Part shown: positions 44,968 to 53,948 of the stretch, piece by piece
Layout: each line of letters opens with the position of its first letter
Numbering within the stretch: position 1 is the stretch's first letter
Origin: Synechococcus sp. C9
GTDB lineage: Bacteria; Cyanobacteriota; Cyanobacteriia; Gloeomargaritales; Gloeomargaritaceae
Direction of reading: 5' to 3'
Assembly: GCF_022984075.1 (NCBI RefSeq)
Contig: NZ_JALAAD010000001.1
Span: 1,592,455-1,656,454 of the forward strand
DNA length: 64,000 nucleotides
The notes under the pieces: model-generated
Databases searched by the model: none
What the model was told of the DNA's origin: nothing
The model's input: the letters and a program-made list of their open reading frames with translations, nothing else
Translations under genes and position numbers: made by a program

Positions 44968-45720
44968 TCAAGGGCGGGTGACAAGAATGGTCATCTGGCG
45001 TTCAAAACCTTGGAGGGTTTCGCTGAGGCTCCGCAATTCCTGGAGTTGCTGTTGGTTGTGAATGTCAAACGTGCGGAGTTGGTTTTGCAATTGTTGCAGT
45101 ATGCCTGCGGTATTTTGGATTAATGTCATCAGGGCGGTGACTTGGGCGATACAGGTATCCTGCCCCATCTGGGCATATTGAATATTGCGGACTAAGGTGG
45201 CTTCCAGTTGATCCAACTGTGCCCCCGCCAACTGACCGACCCGGCGTTTTTGCCTGCGTACCTGCGCCAGTTGTTTTTCCAAATCCTCCACCGAAAGCAC
45301 CCCATCGAAGCGGGTTTGGTACAGCCGTTGCACCCGCTGATCCACCGCTTGGGGGAGGGTTTGCACCTGGTTGCAGACTTCCTGCACCGCCACCAGCAAA
45401 TCCAAATCCGGGGCATCCACCAGCAACCGGGATGCCTGTGCCTGTACCTTTTGCGCCGCCTGTACCAAAAATCCGACCTGTTGCCGCAGTTCCCGAATCT
45501 CCCTGGACAAAGCCCCATCATCCAGGGGTGACTGTTGGCGTTCCCGCCAGTGCAAAACCCAACTGCCCCCCAGGGCAATCACCACCGCCACCGCTAACAT
45601 CAACCAACGGGGCAACCAGAATACCCGTACCCCCACCACCAGCACCAGGGCGGCAGTGAAGATCGCCGTAGGATAATGGAGGGGATTGATCAGCGGCACG
45701 GAATTGACAGAAGTGAGCAT
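44968..45720 (-). CDS. Membrane-anchored coiled-coil protein of unknown function
   Basis: A 250-residue protein with two hydrophobic segments close to the N-terminus (about 18-33 and 36-58), followed by about 180 residues rich in Gln, Leu, Arg and Glu with heptad-like periodicity (LSREIRELRQQVGFLVQAAQ, then LEKQLAQVRRQKRRVGQL and LQQLQNQLRTFDIHNQQQLQELRSL). A long cytoplasmic coiled coil is likely. I do not recognise a named family. It precedes the EcfT gene by 12 bases and is probably co-transcribed with it. Confidence 0.7.
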   Translation of the reverse strand: MLTSVNSVPLINPLHYPTAIFTAALVLVVGVRVFWLPRWLMLAVAVVIALGGSWVLHWRERQQSPLDDGALSREIRELRQQVGFLVQAAQKVQAQASRLLVDAPDLDLLVAVQEVCNQVQTLPQAVDQRVQRLYQTRFDGVLSVEDLEKQLAQVRRQKRRVGQLAGAQLDQLEATLVRNIQYAQMGQDTCIAQVTALMTLIQNTAGILQQLQNQLRTFDIHNQQQLQELRSLSETLQGFERQMTILVTRP

Positions 45721-45780
45721 TACTTTCCAGATTAAACGGTTGAGGCACTAGACTGGTACAGAGGATTCATTTACTGGTTT

Positions 45781-48700
45781 ATGTCCCCGCTCAAAAAAAA
45801 CCTTGCCCCCCTGGTGCGGAACACGTTGCTGGGATTCACGGCGGCAACGGCGGTTTTGGTGGTGGGTAGTGCGGTATTTTACCAAAGTTTACGGGCACAG
45901 CAACGTTCCGAAATGTGGGTGCGTCATACGGGCGAGGTGCTGAACCAGTTGACCCAAATTGAGGCTAAACTTGCCACCCTGAGAGTCCAACACCGGAGTT
46001 ATTTACTCCTGGGGGACGTGACCTATTGGCAACGCTATGACCTGGCGCGCACGGAATTGCGGTTGGCACTGGATGAACTGCGGCGGTTGGTGCAGGATAA
46101 CCCCGAGCAATTGACCCGCTGGGGGCGTTTGGACACTTTGATAACGAATAAACTGCTGTATCTTGACCAGAATATTCGGATTTATCAACAACAGGGGCAA
46201 AAGGCTAGTGTCAAAGCCCTGGGTTCCCAGGTAAATCGGAGTTTGGAGGATAGCCTCCGCAATCAGTTGGATTTGATGAAACAGACGGAGCGGTTTCTCC
46301 TGCGGGAGCGGCTGGATAACGTCACCCGCTTTAGTCGGCAGGCGCAGGGAATTTTTATTTTGGGTTTGGGCAACAATATCTTAATTCTGCTGGCAACGGC
46401 GCTGGTGGTGGTGCGGCAAATTCAAGCCCGTCAGATCGCCCAGCAGACGGCAAGTCAGGAAACCAGTTTTACCGAAGCGATTTTCCAGACCACCCAAGCC
46501 TTGATCCTGGCACTGGATGGGGATGGGCGGATCGTGCGCTGGAATCAGTTTTGTGAAACCCTGAGTGGGTACACCCTGGCGGAGGTGAATCCGCAACCTT
46601 TTTGGGAAATGCTGGTGCCGGTGGAGGAGCAAGCCCACCTGCGGGAGTGCTTTGCGAGAATTTTGCAGGGAACGGCAATCGGGGTACAGGAACACCACTG
46701 GCTGACCCGCACCGGGGAACGACGGCTGATCCGCTGGGTGAATACCCTGCTCACGGACCACCAGCAGGAGACGGAATATGTGATTGCCACCGGCATTGAT
46801 GTCACGGAGGAACAGGAAGCCCGAGCCGCCTTGAGTGCCAGCGAAGCCCGCTATCGGGATTTGTTTGAAAATGCCCACGACCTGATCCAAAGTGTGGATA
46901 TGCAGGGGCGGTTTCTCTACGTCAATCGGGCTTGGAAACGGGCGTTGGGGTATCAGGATGAGGAGGTCAAAAGTTTAACCCTCTGGGACATTATTCACCC
47001 GGACTCCCTAGAGCAGTGTCGGCAAAAATTCCAAACCCTGATCGCCACTGGCAGTCTGCCCTTTGTGGAAGTCAAATTTCGCACCCGGGATGGGGATACC
47101 CTGCTGTTGGAGGGCAGTACCAGTTGTTCCTACGATGACCAGGGGCGACCGGTGGCGACCCGGGGCATTTTTCGGGATGTAACTGAGCGCAAACGCACGG
47201 AGGCGGAACTGGCACGGCAAAACCGGCGGGCGCAGATTTTTAGTGAAATTACCCTGAAAATTCGCCAAAGTCTGGACTTGGGGGTGATCTTGGAAACCAC
47301 AGTGCAGGAGGTGCAAAAAATCATTCACGCCGACCGGACGTTTATTTACCAACTCACACCGGGGGGAACTGGGCAGGTGGTGGCGGAAGCCCGCTTAGCC
47401 CATGTCCCTAGCCTGGTCGGTCAGGAGGGGGCTTGGCATGAATTGATCCAAACGGAACTGGCTTGGTGTCAGCAGGGGCAACCGCTGGTGGTGGACGATG
47501 TGGGGGGGCTGACCCTCACCCCGGCACAGGATGCGCTTTTGCGGGATTTGGGGGTGCAATCGCAACTGCTCGTCCCCCTGATGTGGAAGGCGGAATTGTG
47601 GGGGATGTTGGTCTGCCACCAATGTGATACGGCACGGATTTGGAGCAGTTTTGAACAGGATTTACTCACCCAGATTGCCGACCAGGTGGGGGTGGCGTTG
47701 ACCCAGGTGTATTTGATCCAGGAATTGGAACAGGCACGGCGGGCGGCGGAGGAGTCTTCCCGGATCAAGAGTGCGTTTTTAGCCAATATGAGCCACGAAA
47801 TTCGTACCCCCATGAATGCGGTGTTGGGCATGACGGGGTTGTTGTTGGATACCCCTTTGAATGCGGAACAGCGGGATTTTGTGAATACCATTCGCACCAG
47901 CGGGGATACCCTGTTGAATTTGATTAATGAAATTTTGGATTTATCCAAGCTGGAAGCGGGGCAGGTGCAGTTGGAGGAGTTGGATTTTGAAATTCTCACG
48001 GTCGTGGAAGAGGTGGTGGAACTGCTGGCACCCCAGGCACACATCAAGGGGTTGGAAATTGCCGCCCTGGTCAACCCACAGACACCCAGTTGGGTACGGG
48101 GGGATGCCACCCGCCTGCGGCAAGTGTTGATCAATTTGGTCAGCAATGCGATTAAATTTACCGCCAAGGGAGAGGTGGTGATCCGGGTACAGCCGGGGGC
48201 GCAGGCACCTTGGGTGGAATTTGCGGTGAGCGATACGGGGATTGGCATTCCCCCGGAGGTACAAGCCCGGCTGTTCCGTCCCTTTACCCAGGCGGATGTC
48301 TCTACCACCCGCAAATTTGGGGGCACCGGGTTGGGGTTAGCGATTTGCAAACAACTGGTGAATCTGATGGGGGGAGAAATTCACCTGGAGAGTACCCCGG
48401 GTCAGGGTTCCCGGTTTTTCTTTAACCTGCCCTTGCCCGTCGTCCCGGCACCGACCCCTCCTGAGGCGACCCCGGTGCTACCGGCGCAACCCATTGCCGG
48501 GAAATCCCTGTTGGTGGTGGACGACCATCCCATCAACCGGAAGGTGGTGCGGTATCAGGCGTGCCGCTGGGGGTTGCGGGTGGAGGAGGCGGCTTCGGCG
48601 GCGGAGGCTTTGGCGAAAATGCGCCAGCAGGACTACGCGGTGGTGTTGGTGGACATGAATATGCCGGAAATGGACGGACTGACCCTAGGACAGCAGATTA

Positions 48701-49329
48701 AACAAGACCCCCAGTTGGCGCAGGTGCCCCTGATTATGCTCACGTCCAGCCATTTGCGGGAGGAAGCCAAACAAGCCCTGGAGATTGGATTTTCTGCCCA
48801 TTTGGTTAAACCGGTGAAGGCATCCCGCCTGCTGGATACGATCATGAATGCCCTGGAGGGCACGATTGCGGAAACTGCCACCGAAGTACCCTCGGCACCC
48901 GTGCTGGCTAACCCCTCGCCCCTGCGGATTCTGCTGGCGGAGGACAACCCGGTGAACCAAAAAGTGGCACTGAAACAGCTCGCCAGCCTGGGGTTTTCAG
49001 CGGATGTGGCGGCGAATGGGCAAGAAGCCCTGGAAATGATCCTGCGTTTTGCCTACGATGTGGTATTGATGGACTGCCAAATGCCCGTGTTGGACGGCTT
49101 TAGTGCCACCCGCCGCCTGCACGAACTCTATCAGGAAGGGCGTTTGCGCCAGCGACCGATTGTGATTGCCCTCACCGCCAACGCCATGAAGGAAGACCGG
49201 GAGCGCTGTATTGCCGCCGGGATGGACGATTACCTGAGCAAACCGGTTCACAAGGAGGACCTGCGCCAGACCCTCACCCATTGGCAGGAACGGTTACGCA
49301 CCCAGCCGGAGGTGGTCGGGCAGTCATGA
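45781..49329 (+). CDS. Hybrid sensor histidine kinase, double receiver
   Basis: A 1182-residue hybrid kinase. Two membrane helices (about 15-33 and 198-218) flank a helical periplasmic sensor domain (CHASE3-like by position). Two PAS domains (about 228-345, 350-475) and a GAF domain (about 490-650) follow. HisKA has [18 protein letters not shown] with phospho-His at about 670; the ATPase has the expected N, G1 (DTGIGIP) and G2 (GGTGLGLAI) boxes. Two receiver domains have intact phospho-Asp in VLVDMNMP (about 957) and VLMDCQMP (about 1097). No output or Hpt domain. Its stop overlaps the rimM start as ATGA. Confidence 0.93.
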   Translation: MSPLKKNLAPLVRNTLLGFTAATAVLVVGSAVFYQSLRAQQRSEMWVRHTGEVLNQLTQIEAKLATLRVQHRSYLLLGDVTYWQRYDLARTELRLALDELRRLVQDNPEQLTRWGRLDTLITNKLLYLDQNIRIYQQQGQKASVKALGSQVNRSLEDSLRNQLDLMKQTERFLLRERLDNVTRFSRQAQGIFILGLGNNILILLATALVVVRQIQARQIAQQTASQETSFTEAIFQTTQALILALDGDGRIVRWNQFCETLSGYTLAEVNPQPFWEMLVPVEEQAHLRECFARILQGTAIGVQEHHWLTRTGERRLIRWVNTLLTDHQQETEYVIATGIDVTEEQEARAALSASEARYRDLFENAHDLIQSVDMQGRFLYVNRAWKRALGYQDEEVKSLTLWDIIHPDSLEQCRQKFQTLIATGSLPFVEVKFRTRDGDTLLLEGSTSCSYDDQGRPVATRGIFRDVTERKRTEAELARQNRRAQIFSEITLKIRQSLDLGVILETTVQEVQKIIHADRTFIYQLTPGGTGQVVAEARLAHVPSLVGQEGAWHELIQTELAWCQQGQPLVVDDVGGLTLTPAQDALLRDLGVQSQLLVPLMWKAELWGMLVCHQCDTARIWSSFEQDLLTQIADQVGVALTQVYLIQELEQARRAAEESSRIKSAFLANMSHEIRTPMNAVLGMTGLLLDTPLNAEQRDFVNTIRTSGDTLLNLINEILDLSKLEAGQVQLEELDFEILTVVEEVVELLAPQAHIKGLEIAALVNPQTPSWVRGDATRLRQVLINLVSNAIKFTAKGEVVIRVQPGAQAPWVEFAVSDTGIGIPPEVQARLFRPFTQADVSTTRKFGGTGLGLAICKQLVNLMGGEIHLESTPGQGSRFFFNLPLPVVPAPTPPEATPVLPAQPIAGKSLLVVDDHPINRKVVRYQACRWGLRVEEAASAAEALAKMRQQDYAVVLVDMNMPEMDGLTLGQQIKQDPQLAQVPLIMLTSSHLREEAKQALEIGFSAHLVKPVKASRLLDTIMNALEGTIAETATEVPSAPVLANPSPLRILLAEDNPVNQKVALKQLASLGFSADVAANGQEALEMILRFAYDVVLMDCQMPVLDGFSATRRLHELYQEGRLRQRPIVIALTANAMKEDRERCIAAGMDDYLSKPVHKEDLRQTLTHWQERLRTQPEVVGQS

Positions 49330-49868
49330 GGGAAATTGGGCGCATTTTATCCCCCCACGGCCTGCGGGGCGAGGTGAAAGTATTGTGTTTAAGCGACTTT
49401 CCCGAACGGTTCACCCAGCCGGGTCAACGCTGGTATTCCCTGCCCCACCAACCGGATTATTACCCCCTCACCCTGGTGCGCTCCCGGCCGGTACCGGGGA
49501 AAAATCTCTACATTGTCCAGTTTCAAGAATTGCCAGACTGCGACCAAGCAGGGGCATTGCGGGGGGCAACCCTGTGGGTGGAAGCGGCAAACCGTCCCCC
49601 CTTAGCGCCGGATGAATTTTATGTGCCGGATTTGATCGGGCTGACCGCCTGGCAGGGGGGGGAACCCCTGGGGCAGATTACGGGAGTGATCCCGGCGGGG
49701 AATGATTTGCTGGAGATCACCACCCCCACGGGGCGGGTGCATTGGGTGCCCTTTGTGCGGGAACTGGTGCCCCAGGTGGATGTGGACCAGGGGCGGCTGG
49801 AATTGCGTTTGCCCCCAGGGTTACTGGAATTAAACCATCCCCAATCCAAAACCCCAGGATTTGCGTAG
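49326..49868 (+). CDS. rimM: Ribosome maturation factor RimM
   Basis: A 180-residue Rim[29 protein letters not shown] is the N-terminal beta-barrel signature, and [14 protein letters not shown] opens the C-terminal PRC-barrel domain. It binds S19 in late assembly of the 30S head. The ATG at 49326 overlaps the hybrid-kinase stop by 4 bases (ATGA) and begins the conserved MREIGRI; the upstream frame from 49281 is inside the kinase gene. Translation is therefore probably coupled to the kinase, an unusual partner. Confidence 0.94.
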   Translation: MREIGRILSPHGLRGEVKVLCLSDFPERFTQPGQRWYSLPHQPDYYPLTLVRSRPVPGKNLYIVQFQELPDCDQAGALRGATLWVEAANRPPLAPDEFYVPDLIGLTAWQGGEPLGQITGVIPAGNDLLEITTPTGRVHWVPFVRELVPQVDVDQGRLELRLPPGLLELNHPQSKTPGFA

Positions 49869-49910
49869 TTTTTATGTAATTGTTTCACCACTCACACCGG
49901 AGTCCTTCCC

Positions 49911-51230
49911 ATGAAACGGCGGCACGCACTGGCTCTCTTCGGTTTAGGTTTAACCAGCACCCTGGCGTTGCCCCATCGGACGTTCGCCCAGGAGGTGATT
50001 GACCTCGACCCCCGCACCCTGGGGTTTGACCCGGTGGACAAGATGGAAAACCTCTGGAAAAACCAGTACGCCCCCCAGTTGCAGATGGACTTTACCGCCC
50101 CGATGCTCAACCAACAGCAGGTGGGGGAGGATTTGCAGGCGGTGGTGAACCTGAAAAACCAACGGACGGGACTCATTTATCTCGTACCCCGCCCGACGGA
50201 TTTGGAACTTTTGCTGGTGCTACCGGGGGGTGGCTCGGTGGTGAAATTGGTCACCGAAGCCGTGCCTGGGGTGTTGCAACCCACGGTGGAGACTTTTTTG
50301 CGGGAAATCCGTGACCCCCGTAAAGTCGGCACCCAGAGCTACCTCGCCTCGGCGCAAAAACTGTACCAATGGATGATCGCCCCCCTGGAACCCACCCTCA
50401 AGGCGGAGCGGATCAATGCGGTCATTTTCTGCGCTGGACCGGGACTCCGCACCCTGCCCTTTGCCGCCCTGCACAGTGGCGAGCAGTTTTTAATTGAACA
50501 ATACGCCGTTGGTCGGATGCCCGCCTACAGCCTCACCAACCAGGATCACACCCGCTTGGCTAATTTACGCATCCTGGCGATGGGTGCTTCCGAGTTTCGC
50601 AACCAAGCCCCCCTGCCCGCCGTGCCTGTGGAATTGGCGACCATTACCACCCAACTCTGGTCAGGAAATCAGTTCTTGAACGAAGCCTTCACCATCGAAC
50701 AACTGCAAGACCAAAAATTGCAGAACCGTTACAACGTGGTGCATCTGGCGACCCATGCGGATTTTCGCCCCGGGGCGATCAACAATTCCTATATTCAGTT
50801 TTGGGACCGTCCCCTGCGCTTGAACCAACTGGCGCAAATGCCCTGGAATAATTTAGACCTGCTGGTGCTGAGTGCCTGCCGCACCGCCGTCGGGGACAAG
50901 GGGGCAGAGATGGGGTTTGCCGGGGTGGCCGCCAAAGCCGGGGTCAAGTCCGTCCTGGCCAGCCTCTGGTATGTGAGCGATCAAGGCACGTTAGCCCTGA
51001 TGACTGAATTTTACCGGCAGATGCGGGATGCCCCCATCAAAATCACCGCCCTCCAACGGGCGCAGGTGGCGTTACTCCGCAATCAGGTCAGCTTCCGGGA
51101 TGGGGAACTGGTACGGGCGGGACAACGGGGGGGCATCAGCTTACCGCCAGCGCTGAATTTTGCCGGGGAACGCACCCTCAGCCATCCCTACTACTGGGCG
51201 GCGTTTACTTTGGTGGGAAATCCCTGGTAA
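49911..51230 (+). CDS. Exported CHAT domain protein
   Basis: A 439-residue protein with a Tat-like or Sec signal peptide (residues 1-26, MKRRHALALFGLGLTSTLAL, cleavage after FA-Q). The C-terminal half is a CHAT domain, a caspase-related peptidase fold: the catalytic His is in VHLATHADF (about 279) and the Cys in LVLSACRTAVG (about 322). Typical CHAT segments GFAGVAAKAGVKSVLASLW and YWAAFTLVGNPW complete it. Most cyanobacterial CHAT proteins carry N-terminal TPRs; here only a short helical N-terminal region replaces them. An extracytoplasmic protease-like role is inferred; no substrate is suggested by neighbours. Confidence 0.9.
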   Translation: MKRRHALALFGLGLTSTLALPHRTFAQEVIDLDPRTLGFDPVDKMENLWKNQYAPQLQMDFTAPMLNQQQVGEDLQAVVNLKNQRTGLIYLVPRPTDLELLLVLPGGGSVVKLVTEAVPGVLQPTVETFLREIRDPRKVGTQSYLASAQKLYQWMIAPLEPTLKAERINAVIFCAGPGLRTLPFAALHSGEQFLIEQYAVGRMPAYSLTNQDHTRLANLRILAMGASEFRNQAPLPAVPVELATITTQLWSGNQFLNEAFTIEQLQDQKLQNRYNVVHLATHADFRPGAINNSYIQFWDRPLRLNQLAQMPWNNLDLLVLSACRTAVGDKGAEMGFAGVAAKAGVKSVLASLWYVSDQGTLALMTEFYRQMRDAPIKITALQRAQVALLRNQVSFRDGELVRAGQRGGISLPPALNFAGERTLSHPYYWAAFTLVGNPW

Positions 51231-51272
51231 AACCCTGCTAAGATGGATCAAACCTAATTTTTTACCCCAGAT

Positions 51273-51842
51273 ATGACTTATCGCCATGTGTGTCTTTCCA
51301 TCTTTGTAGATGGGAATAATATGTTTTATGCCCAGCAGAAGAATGGTTGGTTTTTTGACCCCAAACGGGTGCTGGATTACTTTACCCGGGAGCCGGAAGT
51401 GCAATTGATCAATGCCTTTTGGTACACGGGGATCAAGGACTACAGCGACCAACGGGGGTTTCGGGATGCCCTGATCAACTTGGGCTATACGGTGCGGGTG
51501 AAACTGCTCAAGGAGTTTTACGACGAACATTCCAACCGTTATTTTCAAAAAGCCAACTTGGATATTGAAATCGTGGTGGATATGTTCAACACCGTAGAGC
51601 AGTACAACCGGGTGGTGCTCTTCAGCGGCGATGGGGATTTTGACCGGGCGGTGGAATTGCTCCGCTCCAAAAATACCCACATTATCGTGGTGTCCACGGA
51701 GGGGATGATCGCCCGGGAGTTACGCAATGCCGCTGACCGGTATATTGACCTGAATGAATTGCGCCCCTACATCGAAAAGGTGGACGCCCACCCCCTGCGC
51801 CCGGAATTTCCCCTCACCCGTAGCTCGGTACTGACGGAATGA
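51273..51842 (+). CDS. NYN domain (LabA-like, DUF88) protein
   Basis: A 189-residue NYN-domain protein. Acidic residues of the PIN-like RNase site appear in IFVDGNNMFYAQ, DIEIVVDMFN and FSGDGDFDRAVELL. Cyanobacterial relatives include LabA, which acts downstream of the circadian clock in Synechococcus; whether this is an orthologue cannot be told by eye. Predicted activity is RNA cleavage. Its TGA overlaps the ddl start codon (ATGA), so the two are translationally coupled. Confidence 0.88.
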   Translation: MTYRHVCLSIFVDGNNMFYAQQKNGWFFDPKRVLDYFTREPEVQLINAFWYTGIKDYSDQRGFRDALINLGYTVRVKLLKEFYDEHSNRYFQKANLDIEIVVDMFNTVEQYNRVVLFSGDGDFDRAVELLRSKNTHIIVVSTEGMIARELRNAADRYIDLNELRPYIEKVDAHPLRPEFPLTRSSVLTE

Positions 51843-52879
51843 TCCGGGTGGGGTTGCTCTTTGGCGGTCAGTCGGCGGAGCATGAAATCTCGGTGCAGTC
51901 GGCTCGCAATATCCTGGCGGCTTTGGCACCGGAGCGTTACGAAGTGGTACCGATTGGGATTACCCGGCAGGGGCAGTGGTGGTTGGCTGACCCGGAATGG
52001 CTAACCCAAGCCAGTCCCCAGAAATTGCCACCCTTTGAGCGGGGGATCACGCCGGTGGGGGTTTTGCCGGGGCAAGGGCTGGTGCAATTCCGCAAGCACC
52101 AGTGGGAACCCCTCCCCCTGGCGGTGGTGTTTCCCGTCCTGCATGGTCCCCGGGGGGAAGATGGCACGGTTCAGGGACTGCTCACCCTGGCGGGGTTGCC
52201 CTTTGTGGGGGCGGGGGTGCTGGGTTCGGCGCTGGGCATGGACAAGGAGGTGATGAAACGCCTGCTGACCCAGGCGGGTTTGGCGGTGGGGGCGTACCAC
52301 TGTTACCGGCGGGGGCAAGCGGTGGACGTGGCGAGGGTGGTGGGGGAATTGGGCTTACCCCTATTTGTGAAACCCGCTAATATGGGGTCTTCTGTGGGGG
52401 TGACCCAGGTGTGTACCGCCGAGGAATTGCTCCCTGCCCTCGCCAAAGCCTGGCAATACGACCCCAAAGCCCTGGTGGAACAGGCGATTCCTGGGCGAGA
52501 GATTGAATGTGCGATTTTGGACGGCGACCCCCCCCAGGCGTCCGTGCCGGGTGAAATTATTCCCCAGCATGATTTTTATTCCTACGAGGCGAAATATCTG
52601 GATGCCCAGGGGGCGCTCTTAAAAATGCCTGCGGATTTGACCCCGGCGGAGGTGGCGCAGGTGCAAGCCCTGTCCATTCAGGTCTTTCAGGTGTTGGAAT
52701 GTGCGGGGTTGGGGCGGGTGGACTGGTTTTTGACCCCGGATGGTCAGTGGATTGTGAATGAAATGAACACCATCCCCGGTTTCACCCAGATCAGTATGTA
52801 CCCCAAACTGTGGGAACTGAGTGGCATCAGCTACGGGGATTTGGTCAACCGGCTGTTGTCCCTAGCCTTGGGAACTTAA
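51839..52879 (+). CDS. ddl: D-alanine--D-alanine ligase
   Basis: A 346-residue ATP-grasp enzyme that makes D-Ala-D-Ala for peptidoglycan. RVGLLFGGQSAEHEISVQSA is the N-terminal signature, FPVLHGPRGEDGTVQGLL binds substrate, GSALGMDKEVMKRLL and PLFVKPANMGSSVGV bind ATP, and VNEMNTIPGFTQISMYPKLW ends the Mg site. All are intact, and length is normal for cyanobacteria. It overlaps the NYN gene by 4 bases. Confidence 0.96.
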   Translation: MIRVGLLFGGQSAEHEISVQSARNILAALAPERYEVVPIGITRQGQWWLADPEWLTQASPQKLPPFERGITPVGVLPGQGLVQFRKHQWEPLPLAVVFPVLHGPRGEDGTVQGLLTLAGLPFVGAGVLGSALGMDKEVMKRLLTQAGLAVGAYHCYRRGQAVDVARVVGELGLPLFVKPANMGSSVGVTQVCTAEELLPALAKAWQYDPKALVEQAIPGREIECAILDGDPPQASVPGEIIPQHDFYSYEAKYLDAQGALLKMPADLTPAEVAQVQALSIQVFQVLECAGLGRVDWFLTPDGQWIVNEMNTIPGFTQISMYPKLWELSGISYGDLVNRLLSLALGT

Positions 52880-52898
52880 ATTCGTCCAATTCGCCGCT

Positions 52899-53759
52899 TC
52901 AAGGAAACCGCCCCTGCAACCAGGGCAGTGGGTCAATGGATTGCCCGTGGACATACAACCCCCAGTGCAAATGGGGTGCCGTGGAAATCCCGGTTGACCC
53001 CACCGCCCCAATCACTTGCCCTGCCCGCACCCGTTCCCCTTCCCGCACATCAATCCGACTCAGGTGCAAAAAAATGCTCGTCACCCCCTGTCCGTGGTCC
53101 AGCCCAATGGTATTCCCGTGCAGGCGAAAGCCCTGGGCAACCAACCCCACCAAAGCCACCTGCCCCGCCGCCGGAGCCACCACCGGGGAACCCAGCGTCC
53201 CCCCATAGTCAATGCCCCGATGGTAATAATCCTGGGCAGATTCGCCATTATAATACCGTCGCACCCCAAATCCGGTGGTCACAGCCCCTGGATGCGGTCG
53301 CAGAAATGCCCCTTGCCAATAGCGTTCCGGGGTGGTCAACGCCTTAAATTCCCGCACCCGGTTGAGTTCCAGTTCCGTGGGTTCAAGGCTACTGCTGGCT
53401 GGTCCCAACCAGAGCCGTTGGGTGGGGAAAAACCGATTTTTGATCCACACGGCTAAATTCCGAGTCTCCCCTTCGCCGGTAATTCTCAATACCTTTTTGC
53501 CGGGGGTATCCAAGGGAGTGGTGGGCAGGAGGGCTTGCCATAATCGGGGTTGCATGGGAAAGGCGGGATAAGTTTTGCCCGCAAATACCACCGTGGGGGC
53601 TACGTCAGGGCTATCGGGCTGTTCATACCGGATGCGAATTTCCAAGGTATCGCCCAATTGCGGGGTTTCGGGACGCACCTGTACAGCCAAGGCGAGTACC
53701 GGCGTAACCTGCCCCACCCAGAAACCAAAGAGTAATAGCAATTCCCGCATCCTGGTCAT
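52899..53759 (-). CDS. M23 family metallopeptidase (LytM-type)
   Basis: A 286-residue exported protein. A signal peptide (LLLLFGFWVGQVTPVLA) is followed by a beta-rich region (about 25-140) and a C-terminal peptidase M23 domain. Zinc ligands are the H-x3-D of YHRGIDYGG and the H-x-H of APHLHWGL. Such enzymes cleave peptidoglycan cross-bridges or regulate other hydrolases. All metal ligands are present, so it should be active. The ATG at 53759 is chosen over the TTG at 53765. It is convergent with ddl, 19 bases apart. Confidence 0.9.
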   Translation of the reverse strand: MTRMRELLLLFGFWVGQVTPVLALAVQVRPETPQLGDTLEIRIRYEQPDSPDVAPTVVFAGKTYPAFPMQPRLWQALLPTTPLDTPGKKVLRITGEGETRNLAVWIKNRFFPTQRLWLGPASSSLEPTELELNRVREFKALTTPERYWQGAFLRPHPGAVTTGFGVRRYYNGESAQDYYHRGIDYGGTLGSPVVAPAAGQVALVGLVAQGFRLHGNTIGLDHGQGVTSIFLHLSRIDVREGERVRAGQVIGAVGSTGISTAPHLHWGLYVHGQSIDPLPWLQGRFP

Positions 53760-53948
53760 GATCAATCACAAGCGTCTGGTGCAATGGTAAGGCAATTTTG
53801 AACGGTGATCCTAAAACACGTCTGTACTTGATTTTTCTGAACATTGGTTCGCCCAGTTGCCACGCCAGCCGTGCTAAAAGATGGGATTACCATCAGGGTA
53901 TCCCGCAGGTGAACCAGAAACGAACCATTACTTATCATTTACTGATGA

